From the NCBI RefSeq assembly GCF_918698095.1, contig NZ_CAKKLY010000018.1, forward strand, positions 1-64,000: DNA of 64,000 nt, in the 5' to 3' direction. The stretch's first letter is position 1, and each line of letters opens with the position of its first letter. Under the pieces are notes generated by a model. The model did not search any database and was not told the origin of the DNA. It saw only the letters and a list, made by a program, of their open reading frames with translations. Source of the DNA: Arthrobacter sp. Bi83 (GTDB lineage: Bacteria > Actinomycetota > Actinomycetes > Actinomycetales > Micrococcaceae). Position numbers and translations under genes: made by a program. Of this stretch, positions 9,597 through 21,447 are shown in pieces.

Positions 9597-9649
9597 GCAA
9601 TCAAGCCTAGTGGAGTGCCCGCCGGCCGCTTGCCGATAGGGTGGTCTGA

Positions 9650-10051
9650 ATGGAACCAAGCGCAACGCCCAGCCCCGATCAGCCTGACCGCAGCCGCACC
9701 GGCCTGGCCCGGTTTTCGCATCTGGCCCGGTACGCGCGCACCGCGCTGATCGCCGGCGCCGCCGTCGCCGTCGTCTGCCTCGTGCTCCTGGTGATCATCT
9801 TCCTGCTGGACTCCTTCAACGCCACCGTCTATTCGGTGGGCGGCAAGGACATCAACGACGCGACCGACGAGGCGCGCCAGATCCGGGAGCTGTACTCGGG
9901 GGTCCGCATCGGCGGCGTTGTCATCCTCATCGTCTCGGCGCTCACGGCCGCCGCCTCCGCCGTCATTCTCGTCCGCCAGCGCAAGAACGCGCCGGACGGC
10001 GACGACGACGGCGGCGAAGACGTGGGGTTCGACGCCCTCACCGACCGCTGA
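9650..10051 (+). CDS. Small two-pass membrane protein, unknown function
   Basis: 133 residues with two hydrophobic segments (about 31-54 and 84-109), separated by a polar loop that is probably extracytoplasmic, and an acidic C-terminal tail. I do not recognise the family. The ATG is 7 nt after TAGGGT (9637-9642), and the gene is divergent from the THUMP-like methyltransferase, with back-to-back leaderless-type promoters. Confidence 0.7.
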   Translation: MEPSATPSPDQPDRSRTGLARFSHLARYARTALIAGAAVAVVCLVLLVIIFLLDSFNATVYSVGGKDINDATDEARQIRELYSGVRIGGVVILIVSALTAAASAVILVRQRKNAPDGDDDGGEDVGFDALTDR

Positions 10052-10086
10052 CGGCAGCGCACCGGCTGTTCACCGCGGACGAAATT

Positions 10087-10113
10087 CTGGCACTCACCTT
10101 GACCGAGTGCTAA
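10087..10113. promoter_or_regulatory. CIRCE operator 1 (HrcA site)
   Basis: CTGGCACTC-N9-GAGTGCTAA, close to the consensus TTAGCACTC-N9-GAGTGCTAA. It overlaps the groES -35 box. HrcA binding here would block RNA polymerase until heat shock. Confidence 0.85.
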
Positions 10114-10128
10114 CCACTTACATAGAGT
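10099..10128 (+). promoter_or_regulatory. groES-groEL promoter
   Basis: TTGACC (10099-10104) and TAGAGT (10123-10128) are separated by 18 bp. The -35 lies inside CIRCE 1, and CIRCE 2 begins 5 bp after the -10, around the transcription start. Confidence 0.75.
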
Positions 10129-10133
10129 CGTCA

Positions 10134-10160
10134 TTAGCACTCTCCCTAGGAGGGTGCTAA
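10134..10160. promoter_or_regulatory. CIRCE operator 2 (HrcA site)
   Basis: TTAGCACTC-N9-GGGTGCTAA has one mismatch to consensus. It lies just downstream of the groES -10 box, so with CIRCE 1 it brackets the promoter. Confidence 0.9.
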
Positions 10161-10270
10161 CACATGAAGAACTGCCAGCCTGGCTGCTGCCGGCACCGCG
10201 ACGACGGTCTGCCGCCAAGGCGCAACAGTTTTACTGTCCATGAATTTGCTGACGAAAAGGAGAGGTCCGA

Positions 10271-10567
10271 GTGTCGGTCTCTATTAAGCCTCTTGAGGAT
10301 CGTATTGTTGTCCGCCCGCTCGAAGCCGAGCAGACCACGGCTTCCGGCCTGGTCATCCCGGACTCCGCACAGGAAAAGCCGCAGGAAGGCGAAGTTGTTG
10401 CAGTAGGCCCCGGCCGCTTTGACGACAACGGCAACCGCGTTCCGGTCGACGTAGCCATCGGCGACGTCGTTATCTACTCCAAGTACGGCGGAACTGAAGT
10501 CAAGACCGGCGGCGAAGAGTACCTCGTGCTGTCTGCCCGCGACGTTCTGGCGATCGTCGTAAAGTAA
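10271..10567 (+). CDS. groES: Co-chaperonin GroES
   Basis: Ten-kDa heptameric lid of the GroEL chaperonin. The full-length protein (98 residues) has the N-terminal [11 protein letters not shown] strand and the mobile-loop region around TASGLVIPD. The GTG start follows an AAGGAGAG ribosome-binding site. The 5' leader from the CIRCE-controlled promoter is about 140 nt. First gene of the groES-groEL operon. Confidence 0.97.
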   Translation: MSVSIKPLEDRIVVRPLEAEQTTASGLVIPDSAQEKPQEGEVVAVGPGRFDDNGNRVPVDVAIGDVVIYSKYGGTEVKTGGEEYLVLSARDVLAIVVK

Positions 10568-10577
10568 CTCTTTGAAT

Positions 10578-10619
10578 CCCCGTGCCGCTGATCTGGTCTG
10601 ACCGATCGGCAGCACGGGG
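10578..10619 (+). terminator. Hairpin between groES and groEL (possible attenuator or processing site)
   Basis: Two 16-nt arms (10578-10593 and 10604-10619) pair with one C-A mismatch and one G-T wobble around a 10-nt loop, followed by TTTCTGTCTT. It could lower groEL read-through or be an RNA processing site between the two cistrons. Confidence 0.5.
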
Positions 10620-10631
10620 TTTCTGTCTTGA

Positions 10632-12254
<1,623 letters not shown>

Positions 12255-12302
12255 GCTGCAGCCCCGCGAACAGCGGTCCCGCTCACCGCGGTAGTGCCAA
12301 GA

Positions 12303-12336
12303 AAGGGCCGGTCCAGCAGCAGCTGGGCCGGCCCTT
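12303..12336 (+). terminator. groEL terminator
   Basis: 15-nt arms (12303-12317, 12322-12336) with a single G-T wobble and a 4-nt AGCA loop. GC-rich, with only a short T-run after it. Confidence 0.8.
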
Positions 12337-12445
12337 GTCGATGGCGAACATTGCACCATCGACAACCCCCTTTCGCCGACCTGGGGACGCGCTCGGACGG
12401 AAGCTTCACAGTCACGGTTCAGGAGAACCCAGCCCTAGTGCAGTC

Positions 12446-13222
12446 TTGCCCGGAGTTGTAGGCTCTGATCAATCGCGCCGGCCGGGGCGAATTGAGGAAT
12501 CGATCACCACATCCGCGCTCGTCATGGCAGCCGCGATAAGCCTGAGTGGCTGCGGCGGCTCCAACCAGGCAGGCACCTCCGCACCGCCCGCGAACACGTC
12601 CTCGTCAGGCCCGGCCCTGACTCCGGCGGCCAAGGCCTACACCAACGACGAACTCACCTCAATCGTCGCCGGGCTCAAGGATGCTCAGGGGCAGCCCCTG
12701 ACTGTTGTCCCGGCAGCGCAAATCGATCAGCGGCTGATAGCAGCCCGGGAACTGCTCAAAACCGCGGTCATCACCCCAAAGGTTTGCGGCGTGCTGGCCG
12801 ACAACAACAGCCAGGTACCCGACGGCAGCACCTACGCGGCAGGCGCAAGCCTGGCAGCGAAGGCCAAAACGGCAACGGTCGTGACCGTTTTCGCTGTCAA
12901 GGACCCTGCGGTGATGACGACGCAGTTTGAGAAGAGCGCGGTGGCGCTCCAAGAGTGCTCCAAGTTCACGATCGAATTGAAGGGGCAGAAAATCACCAGT
13001 GACATGAAGCCGCTTGAGGCGGCTGTGAAGGTCGATAAGTCCACCAGCGCTCTGACCATCCAGACCCTTCCCAACGGACAGAAACAGGCCTTGGTCACCG
13101 TCACCGGAATCAAGGGAACCCTGGCTGCCACGGTGGCGAAAACCGGTCCCGTCGGAGCGGTCACTGCCGCGTCCGCACCCGAACTGGCCAAGCTCGTGAA
13201 CGCTGCCCTCGACGCAGGCTGA
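12446..13222 (+). CDS. Secreted lipoprotein of unknown function
   Basis: A hydrophobic stretch ends in a lipobox (ISLSGC), followed by a Ser/Pro/Ala-rich linker and a domain of about 190 residues with two cysteines (in KVCGVL and LQECSK) that could form a disulfide. The start is uncertain: no good ribosome-binding site was found. TTG 12446 gives a normal signal peptide with Cys36. The open frame extends back to 12335, inside the groEL terminator, which is unlikely to be translated. I do not recognise the family. Confidence 0.7.
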   Translation: MPGVVGSDQSRRPGRIEESITTSALVMAAAISLSGCGGSNQAGTSAPPANTSSSGPALTPAAKAYTNDELTSIVAGLKDAQGQPLTVVPAAQIDQRLIAARELLKTAVITPKVCGVLADNNSQVPDGSTYAAGASLAAKAKTATVVTVFAVKDPAVMTTQFEKSAVALQECSKFTIELKGQKITSDMKPLEAAVKVDKSTSALTIQTLPNGQKQALVTVTGIKGTLAATVAKTGPVGAVTAASAPELAKLVNAALDAG

Positions 13223-13236
13223 CGATCGGATCGTGC

Positions 13237-14205
13237 CTAGCGTTGTGACCGCAGGGCCTGGCGCCGCAGCCGTGCCGCCGTGCCGTCGGGCAGCCGCTTC
13301 GTGGCCAGGCGGTAGAAATACAGGACGGCGACGGCGGCTGCCACGATGCCGCCCAGGTTTACCAGGAGCTGCAGGGCAGAGCCCGCCGCCTTGGGGAATT
13401 CACCGAGGACGAGGGCGACGGCAACATACCCTGCGGCCGGAACCGTTGTGACTGAAATGAAGACGCCGATTAAGGCGGCTGAACGCCGGCTGATCACCGA
13501 CAGCATTCCGGCCGCGCCCGCAAGTACTGCCACGATCAGGGAGAACGGCCCCGGATGATAGATGAACTCGGCGGCCGAAGCGTTGTCCAGAGCATCCCGG
13601 GAAAACAGCCCGAGAGGCAGGGCCAGCCACGTGACCAGAGCCGTGGTGAGCATGGCCGCCGGGAACCCGACGGCCAGGGCAAGGGCAGCCCGCCGGCCCA
13701 GCCGCCACTTGCGCCGGACCAGTGCAACGGCCAGGGCGGCAAGCGGGCCGAACTCCGGCCCCACGGCCATAGCGCCCACAATCGCGATGGTGGAGTCCGT
13801 CACAATACCAATCGCCGCGAGCAGCGTGGCGAGCACCAGAAACGCAAGATAGCTCCAGCTGAGCCGGGAGTCTTCGCCGGTCTGTCTGGCGACTTCGTCC
13901 CAGACCACGGAATCGGCGCCTTCGCCGGGGGCGGTTTCCTCGGCCTTGTCTGCCCGGTCCGAAAGGACCAGTTCCGGGGTTGAAACAGCGATGGACCCTG
14001 CTTCCTGGACATTCAGGGCCTGGAGTTTCTCCATCAGCTCCTCGACCGCCTCCCTTGCAATGTGGACCACGATGACATCCCCGGGCGGGAGCAAGGAGGC
14101 GCCGCGGTGCAGGGCAACTTCGGCCGCACCGGGCTGCTGCCTGCAACTGTCGGCCACGAGCTTCGACAGCCCGGCCGGCACGCAAACACGCATCTGTACG
14201 ATCAC
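13237..14205 (-). CDS. DUF389 family membrane protein
   Basis: About 120 cytosolic N-terminal residues precede roughly six membrane segments, starting near residue 119 (YLAFLVLATLLAAIGI). The SRRSAALIGVFISVTTVPAAG stretch is characteristic of DUF389 (TIGR00341-like) proteins, whose function is unknown. GTG start with AAAGGAG ribosome-binding site. Convergent with the upstream lipoprotein gene, 14 bp away; divergent from the acyltransferase. Confidence 0.85.
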   Translation of the reverse strand: MIVQMRVCVPAGLSKLVADSCRQQPGAAEVALHRGASLLPPGDVIVVHIAREAVEELMEKLQALNVQEAGSIAVSTPELVLSDRADKAEETAPGEGADSVVWDEVARQTGEDSRLSWSYLAFLVLATLLAAIGIVTDSTIAIVGAMAVGPEFGPLAALAVALVRRKWRLGRRAALALAVGFPAAMLTTALVTWLALPLGLFSRDALDNASAAEFIYHPGPFSLIVAVLAGAAGMLSVISRRSAALIGVFISVTTVPAAGYVAVALVLGEFPKAAGSALQLLVNLGGIVAAAVAVLYFYRLATKRLPDGTAARLRRQALRSQR

Positions 14206-14318
14206 CGCGCACTCCTTTCGCCTGCTGCAAGACTAGCCACGCCGGGGCCGTCGTTTGGCCCAGAAGATCACGAAACGGTAACATGGATGTTTTGTGCCGC
14301 GGCTTTGAGGGGTTGTTT

Positions 14319-16400
14319 GTGTCAGTAGCGAGAACGACGGACCAGCAGGGCCAGGATTCGGGCCAGCTGCCGAGGGCTGCCCAGGTCAAGGCAAAACCGG
14401 GCTACCGCCCCGAGGTCCAGGGGCTCCGAGCCCTCGCCGTGCTCATGGTGGTCACCTACCATGTCTGGCTTGGACGTGTCTCCGGCGGCGTGGACATCTT
14501 CCTGCTGATCTCCGCCTTCCTGCTCACGCTGTCCTTCGTGCGAAAAGTGGAAAGCGGCAAACCGCTGCGGCTGGTGAGCCACTGGCTGCACCTCTTTAAG
14601 CGTTTGATTCCCGCCGCCGTCGTGGTGATCCTCGGCGTCCTTGCGGGCACTTGGCTGGTCATCCCGCAGAGCCGCTGGCCCGACGTCCTCAATGAAGCTT
14701 GGGCGTCCCTGCTGTACCGGCAGAACTGGCTGCTGGCGGATACCGCGGTGGACTACTACGCCCAGAACCACGCAGGCGCCAGCCCGCTGCAGCACTTCTG
14801 GTCCCTGTCCATCCAGGGCCAGGTGTTCATCCTGTGGCCGCTCATCTTCGCCGCCTCCGCCCTCGTGTGGCGGCTCCTCAAGAGCCGGCGGAACGTCAGC
14901 TACCGGCTCGTCGTGCTGGTGGCTTTCACCGGCATCTTCATTGCCTCCCTCATCTTCTCGATCGACCAGACAGCCACAAACCAGGCCTACGCCTACTTCG
15001 ACACGAGGACCAGGCTCTGGGAGTTCGCGCTGGGCTCCCTGCTGGCTCTGTCCCTGCCCTACCTGAAACCCGGAAAGATCCTCCGCGTCGTGCTTGGCTG
15101 GGGCGGTCTCGTGGGGATGATCTCCTGCGGCCTGATCCTGACGGTGGACAGGTCCTTTCCGGGCTTCATCGCGCTGTGGCCCACCCTGTCCGCCGCTGCC
15201 ATCATCGTGGCCGGCCAGAGCGGCAGCCGGTTTGGCGTGGACCGGGTCCTGAGCTCAAAGCCCCTCGTTGCCCTCGGGGACAACTCCTACGCCCTGTACC
15301 TCTGGCACTGGCCCGTCCTGGTACTTGCCCTGGCCGGCACCGGCATCGAAAAGCCCAACCTCGTCCAGGGCCTCGCCGTCGTCGGCGCCTCCGTTGTGCT
15401 GGCTGTGCTGACTACCCGTTTCGTGGAAAAGCCGCTGCGGGAATGGCACTGGCCGCAACTGCGGGCCTGGCGCACCGCCGTCGTCATCGTTGCCTGCGGT
15501 GCCCTGCTGGCCGGACCGGTGGCCCTCTGGCAGACGAGGCTGACGGCGGACGAGGCGGCCGCCGCCGCCCAGCCCCGCGAACTGACCCCCGGCGCTGCGG
15601 CGCTGGCACCGGAAAACGCCGGCAAGCCCACGCCGGAAGCCACCGTCATTCCGGCGCCCGCGGCCATGAAGAACGAATGGGCGGACATCGACGGCCTGTG
15701 CACGGACCAGAATGTTCCCAGCGATCCGCTGCTGGCGGGATGCCTGCAGAACAGCAGGCCGGACGTGGTGAAGAAACGGATCGTCGTGCTGGGTGATTCG
15801 CACGCCCAGCAGTACATGGCCGCGCTGGGACCCATCGCCAAGGAGCACGGCTGGGAGGTCGTTACCCTCCTGAAAGGCAACTGCCGCTTCGGAGCCGAAA
15901 CGCCCGACCGTGACGCCGAGTGCAACGCCTTCAACAAGGCCAGCGCTGCCTACGTGATGGAACACAAGCCGGATGCCGTGTTCACCGTGGCCTCCCTGAC
16001 CCACAAGGAAGCGCCCTTCGAAACCGAAGTGCCGGGATACCTGGCCGGCATCAAGCCTTTCACGGACGCCGGCATGGACGTGGTGGGCATCCGCGACAAC
16101 CCCCGTTTCGCCGTCAACATGCCCGAATGCGTGCAGAAGTACGGTGCCGAGGCGCCAGAGTGCAACGCCCCGCTGGGCGAGTCGCTCGCCGCGTCATCGC
16201 CGCTGGACGCCTACCGCGGCAAGGTGAAGGGCCTGCACCTGATGGACATGAGCGACTTCATCTGCGCCGACGGCATCTGCCCGGCCGTCGTCGGCAACGT
16301 GTACGTCTACAAGGACGACAACCACCTCACTAAAACGTACGTGCAGTCAATGATTCCCATGTTTGAAAAGCGGCTGCTCGCCACCACCGGCTGGAGATAG
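14319..16400 (+). CDS. OafA/YrhL-type acyltransferase with C-terminal SGNH domain
   Basis: Membrane O-acyltransferase that would acylate a cell-surface glycan. The N-terminal acyltransferase-3 domain has about ten membrane segments and the RALAVLMVVTYHVW catalytic-His region. A linker leads to a periplasmic SGNH domain with GDSH (492-495) and the D-D-N-H triad residues at 666-669, so both halves look active. GTG 14319 has GAGGGG 9 nt upstream; ATG 14283 would add 12 residues. The target polymer is unknown, and no cell-wall operon is adjacent. Confidence 0.88.
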   Translation: MSVARTTDQQGQDSGQLPRAAQVKAKPGYRPEVQGLRALAVLMVVTYHVWLGRVSGGVDIFLLISAFLLTLSFVRKVESGKPLRLVSHWLHLFKRLIPAAVVVILGVLAGTWLVIPQSRWPDVLNEAWASLLYRQNWLLADTAVDYYAQNHAGASPLQHFWSLSIQGQVFILWPLIFAASALVWRLLKSRRNVSYRLVVLVAFTGIFIASLIFSIDQTATNQAYAYFDTRTRLWEFALGSLLALSLPYLKPGKILRVVLGWGGLVGMISCGLILTVDRSFPGFIALWPTLSAAAIIVAGQSGSRFGVDRVLSSKPLVALGDNSYALYLWHWPVLVLALAGTGIEKPNLVQGLAVVGASVVLAVLTTRFVEKPLREWHWPQLRAWRTAVVIVACGALLAGPVALWQTRLTADEAAAAAQPRELTPGAAALAPENAGKPTPEATVIPAPAAMKNEWADIDGLCTDQNVPSDPLLAGCLQNSRPDVVKKRIVVLGDSHAQQYMAALGPIAKEHGWEVVTLLKGNCRFGAETPDRDAECNAFNKASAAYVMEHKPDAVFTVASLTHKEAPFETEVPGYLAGIKPFTDAGMDVVGIRDNPRFAVNMPECVQKYGAEAPECNAPLGESLAASSPLDAYRGKVKGLHLMDMSDFICADGICPAVVGNVYVYKDDNHLTKTYVQSMIPMFEKRLLATTGWR

Positions 16401-16488
16401 CGGCACTGTGGCACCGGCGGCCGCCGCCGCCGAGTGCCATTGCTCACAATGCCGTCCCGGAATATGGGGATCGCCGCCGAGGTTCTAG

Positions 16489-18102
<1,614 letters not shown>

Positions 18103-18109
18103 CCTACCG

Positions 18110-18140
18110 CCGCCGGTTGGGCCCCCAGCTCAACCGGCGG
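18110..18140 (+). terminator. guaB terminator
   Basis: CCGCCGGTTG (18110-18119) pairs perfectly with CAACCGGCGG (18131-18140). It has no clear T-run, as is common in high-GC genomes. Confidence 0.65.
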
Positions 18141-18165
18141 AGCTCTGCCGGACTAGGCTGAAGCT

Positions 18166-20001
18166 ATGTCCGAGCTCCTCCCCGCCCGCCAGCCCCGGCG
18201 CAAGCTCGCGCTAAGGCCCTATGCCCGCGCCGTGGCGCAGGTGCTGCGGGTCAGTTTCCGGGCCTCGCCGGCGGCCGTGGTCATGAAGGTCGCGGGCTCG
18301 CTGATCTCGGCGCTGCTGCCCCTCGTAACCACCTACTTCGCGGCATTGACCACCACGGCATTGGCGGCGGCCTACTCCGGGGATACCGCGGCGGGCCAGC
18401 AGGCGATCGTCTACGTCATTGTCACCGCCGCACTGGGACTCTTCTGGGGCGGCTTCAGCAGCGTGGACCGCTACATCCAGCAGCTCATGAGCTTCAAGGT
18501 GGGCGCCATCGTGGGTGACCTCATGTACGAGCGGTTCCTCGCCCTGGAATTCTGGCGGTACGACGACAAAGAAACGGTGGACCTCTACGACCGGGCCAAG
18601 AGGTTCTCCGATTCCTATGCCAGGGTGCTGGACCGGATTGCCGCAATCTTCACGCAGCTGGTCTCCGTGCTCCTGGCCATTGGTGCCCTCCTGCTGGTCA
18701 GCTGGTGGATCGCCGTGATCGTCCTGGTCGCCATCGTGCCCAGCGTGTACCTGCAGTTTAAACTCTCCCGTGAACAGATTGCGCACTGGAATACCCAGGT
18801 GGACTCCCGCCGGCAGCGCCGGATGATCGAGACCAACCTCCTGCGCCCGCAGCACATCGCCGAAATGCGCCTGTACGGGATCGTGGGCTACCTCATGGGC
18901 CTCCGCTCGCGTCTGCGCGACGCGGACGAGCGCCGCAGGCTCGACTTCCAGAAGCGCTACATCCCCAAGCAGCTCGCAGCGGACGCCCTGCAGTACGGTG
19001 CGGAAGTTGTGTCCCTGATCTGGGTGGTGGGCCAGATCATCGCGCGCGCCCAGCCCGTGGGCCAGTTCCTGTATGTGCAGCAGATCGTCAGCCGTGCGCT
19101 GTCGACCGCCAACAACCTCGTGTCCTCCCTGAGCTCCATCGACGAGGACCTCGCCAACCTCAAGGACTACGAACTGTTCATGGCGCTGCCGGTGCACTCC
19201 GACCATTCGCCGCCGGTGCTGTCCGCACCGAAAATGGTTGAACTGCGCGATCTCCGGTTCACCTACACCGGAAGCGACCTCGAAGTTATCAAGGGCATCT
19301 CGATGACCATCCGGGAGGGGCAGCACGTGGCCATCGTGGGGGAGAACGGCGCGGGCAAGTCCACCCTGATCCGCATCCTCGCCGGACTCTACCGCCCCGA
19401 TTCGGGGCAGGTACTGCTCGACGGCGTCGACCTCGCCGCGGTCGACGTCACCTCCTGGCACCGCCACCTGGCAGTGCTCAGCCAGGAATTCCTGAAATAC
19501 GAGTTCGCCACGGCGGCGGAAAACATCTTCTTCGGAGACGTCGATTCGGCCCGCGACGACCGCAGGATCAGCCGGGCTGCGGGGGACGCCGAAGCGCTGG
19601 ACTTCATCAACCGGCTTCCCAACGGCCTGGACAACCACGTCAGCAACTGGATGGAGGATCCGCGGGGACGGAAGGGCAGCGGCCTCTCCGGCGGCCAGTG
19701 GCAGCGGCTGGCCATGGCCCGGAACTTCTACCGGAACGCATCCTTCATGGTGATGGACGAGCCCACGTCGGCCATCGACGCCCTTGCCGAACACCGCATC
19801 TTCACCCGGCTCTTCGCCGACCGCAGCAGCACCATCATCGCCATCAGCCACCGGCTGGCCACCATCGAGAAGGCGGACGTCGTCTACATGCTGGAGGACG
19901 GCCGGATCGTGGAACAGGGAACCCACAAGGAGCTCGTGGCCCTGCGCGGCCGCTACTTCAGGATGTTCGAGTCCCAGCTGAGCGTAGATGAAGGAGTCTG
20001 A
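18166..20001 (+). CDS. ABC exporter, fused permease and ATP-binding domains
   Basis: Half-transporter of 611 residues: about six membrane segments (30-330), then an ATPase with Walker A GENGAGKST (392-400), signature LSGGQWQRLAMAR, Walker B followed by DEPTSAID, and the switch ISHRLAT. It probably works as a homodimer exporting lipids, peptides or drugs; the substrate cannot be read from the sequence. ATG is 6 nt after TAGGCT (18154-18159), a leaderless-type start. Confidence 0.9.
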   Translation: MSELLPARQPRRKLALRPYARAVAQVLRVSFRASPAAVVMKVAGSLISALLPLVTTYFAALTTTALAAAYSGDTAAGQQAIVYVIVTAALGLFWGGFSSVDRYIQQLMSFKVGAIVGDLMYERFLALEFWRYDDKETVDLYDRAKRFSDSYARVLDRIAAIFTQLVSVLLAIGALLLVSWWIAVIVLVAIVPSVYLQFKLSREQIAHWNTQVDSRRQRRMIETNLLRPQHIAEMRLYGIVGYLMGLRSRLRDADERRRLDFQKRYIPKQLAADALQYGAEVVSLIWVVGQIIARAQPVGQFLYVQQIVSRALSTANNLVSSLSSIDEDLANLKDYELFMALPVHSDHSPPVLSAPKMVELRDLRFTYTGSDLEVIKGISMTIREGQHVAIVGENGAGKSTLIRILAGLYRPDSGQVLLDGVDLAAVDVTSWHRHLAVLSQEFLKYEFATAAENIFFGDVDSARDDRRISRAAGDAEALDFINRLPNGLDNHVSNWMEDPRGRKGSGLSGGQWQRLAMARNFYRNASFMVMDEPTSAIDALAEHRIFTRLFADRSSTIIAISHRLATIEKADVVYMLEDGRIVEQGTHKELVALRGRYFRMFESQLSVDEGV

Positions 20002-20113
20002 CGGCTTCGGGCACAGAGGTAGCCCGAAGTCGGGTGGGGTGACAGGCGGCTTTTCCGCTTACCAGCGGGTAACCGAGCGCAAACCTAAAGCTATTTTCAC
20101 ATCATGTAAATGG

Positions 20114-20130
20114 TTGACAGTATGTGTCAA
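20114..20130. promoter_or_regulatory. Inverted repeat upstream of guaB3
   Basis: TTGACA-GTATG-TGTCAA is a perfect hexamer inverted repeat in an unusually AT-rich part of the 220-bp gap before guaB3. The left arm is also a consensus -35 with GTGAAT 17 bp downstream, so a regulator bound here would cover a promoter. The rest of 20002-20221 shows no gene. Confidence 0.5.
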
Positions 20131-20221
20131 AAGCGTGTGAATTGTCGGTTATTCTTTGTCTTGGATTCGCCCTCGACGGGCGTCATCCGTCACTACCTGC
20201 AGGGTCAAGTAAAGTGGTCAC

Positions 20222-21358
20222 GTGACTTACGAGATTGAGATTGGCCGTGGCAAGCGTGGGCGTCGTGCCTACTCCCTGGATGACATCGCGATCGTCCCCA
20301 ACCGTCGCACGCGTGACCCCAAGGACGTTTCCGTCTCGTGGCAGATCGATGCCTACCAGTTCGACATGCCGGTCATCGCGGCGCCGATGGACTCCGCCAT
20401 GTCGCCGGCGACGGCAATCTCGCTGGGGCGGCTCGGCGGTCTCGGCGTCCTTGACCTGGAAGGCCTCTGGACCCGTTATGAGGACCCCCAGTCGGTCCTG
20501 GACCAGATCGCTGCCCTCGAAGACGAAACCAACAGCCCCGCCGTCACCCGCAGGATGCAGGAGCTCTACCAGGCACCCATTCAGCCCGAGCTGATCACCT
20601 CCCGGCTGGCCGAAATCCGGGCTGCCGGCGTCACAGTGGCCGGCTCCCTGACGCCCCAGCGCACGCAGGAACACTACAAAACCGTGGTGGCTGCCGGCGT
20701 CGACATCTTTATCATCCGCGGAACTACCGTGTCCGCCGAGCATGTCTCAAAAGACCACGAGCCGCTGAACCTCAAGCAGTTCATCTATGAACTCGACGTG
20801 CCGGTGATCGTGGGCGGCGCTGCCGGCTACACCCCCGCACTGCACCTGATGCGGACAGGCGCTGCCGGCGTCCTGGTCGGGTTTGGCGGCGGGGCCACCA
20901 CCACCACGCGCCGCGCGCTGGGCATCCATTCGCCCATGGCGTCGGCCATTTCCGACGTCGCCGCCGCCCGCCGGGACTACATGGACGAGTCCGGCGGACG
21001 GTACGCCCATGTCATTGCCGACGGCGGCATGGGCGCCTCGGGCGACATCGTCAAGGCGATCGCCATGGGCGCTGACGCCGTCATGCTTGGCAGTGCGCTG
21101 GCCCGGGCGGAAGAGGCACCGGGCAAGGGCTGGCACTGGGGCCAGGAGGCCCACCACCTGGAGTCCCCCCGCGGCGACAGGGTCAACGTCGGCACGGTGG
21201 GACCGCTCAAGGAGGTCCTCTTCGGGCCGGGCCACCACACCAACGGCACCTCCAACCTGATTGGCGCACTGCGCCGCTCCATGGCCACCACCGGCTATTC
21301 GGACCTTAAGGAGTTCCAGCGGGTCGACGTCGTGGTGTCGCCGTACGCCGGCAACTGA
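20222..21358 (+). CDS. guaB3: GuaB3 family IMP dehydrogenase-related protein
   Basis: TIM-barrel protein of the IMPDH/GMP reductase superfamily, 378 residues, without CBS domains. The region equivalent to the IMPDH loop GPGSICTTR reads GGGATTTTR (222-230), so the catalytic cysteine is replaced by Thr227, and the whole protein has no cysteine. Its reaction is therefore uncertain, although the barrel and the phosphate-site GGMGASGDIVKA are kept. GTG start lies 6 nt after TAAAGT (20210-20215). It sits between guaB and guaA with other genes interposed. Confidence 0.92.
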   Translation: MTYEIEIGRGKRGRRAYSLDDIAIVPNRRTRDPKDVSVSWQIDAYQFDMPVIAAPMDSAMSPATAISLGRLGGLGVLDLEGLWTRYEDPQSVLDQIAALEDETNSPAVTRRMQELYQAPIQPELITSRLAEIRAAGVTVAGSLTPQRTQEHYKTVVAAGVDIFIIRGTTVSAEHVSKDHEPLNLKQFIYELDVPVIVGGAAGYTPALHLMRTGAAGVLVGFGGGATTTTRRALGIHSPMASAISDVAAARRDYMDESGGRYAHVIADGGMGASGDIVKAIAMGADAVMLGSALARAEEAPGKGWHWGQEAHHLESPRGDRVNVGTVGPLKEVLFGPGHHTNGTSNLIGALRRSMATTGYSDLKEFQRVDVVVSPYAGN

Positions 21359-21447
21359 CGCTTCCGCCTTCCTCCCGTGCCCTGCCCATCGGCAGAGGTA
21401 AGAAGTACTCTTTGAACTACGACGTTCGATGAGGATGGAGGCGTATC

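Noticed and set aside
10164..10406. 80-codon frame starting just after CIRCE 2
   Set aside because: Overlaps groES in another frame, starts inside the groES leader and has no RBS.
12335..12445. N-terminal extension of the lipoprotein frame
   Set aside because: Would start inside the groEL terminator; composition is not coding-like.
18211..19926. 571-codon minus-strand frame opposite the ABC exporter
   Set aside because: Shadow; the plus strand has a complete ABC exporter.
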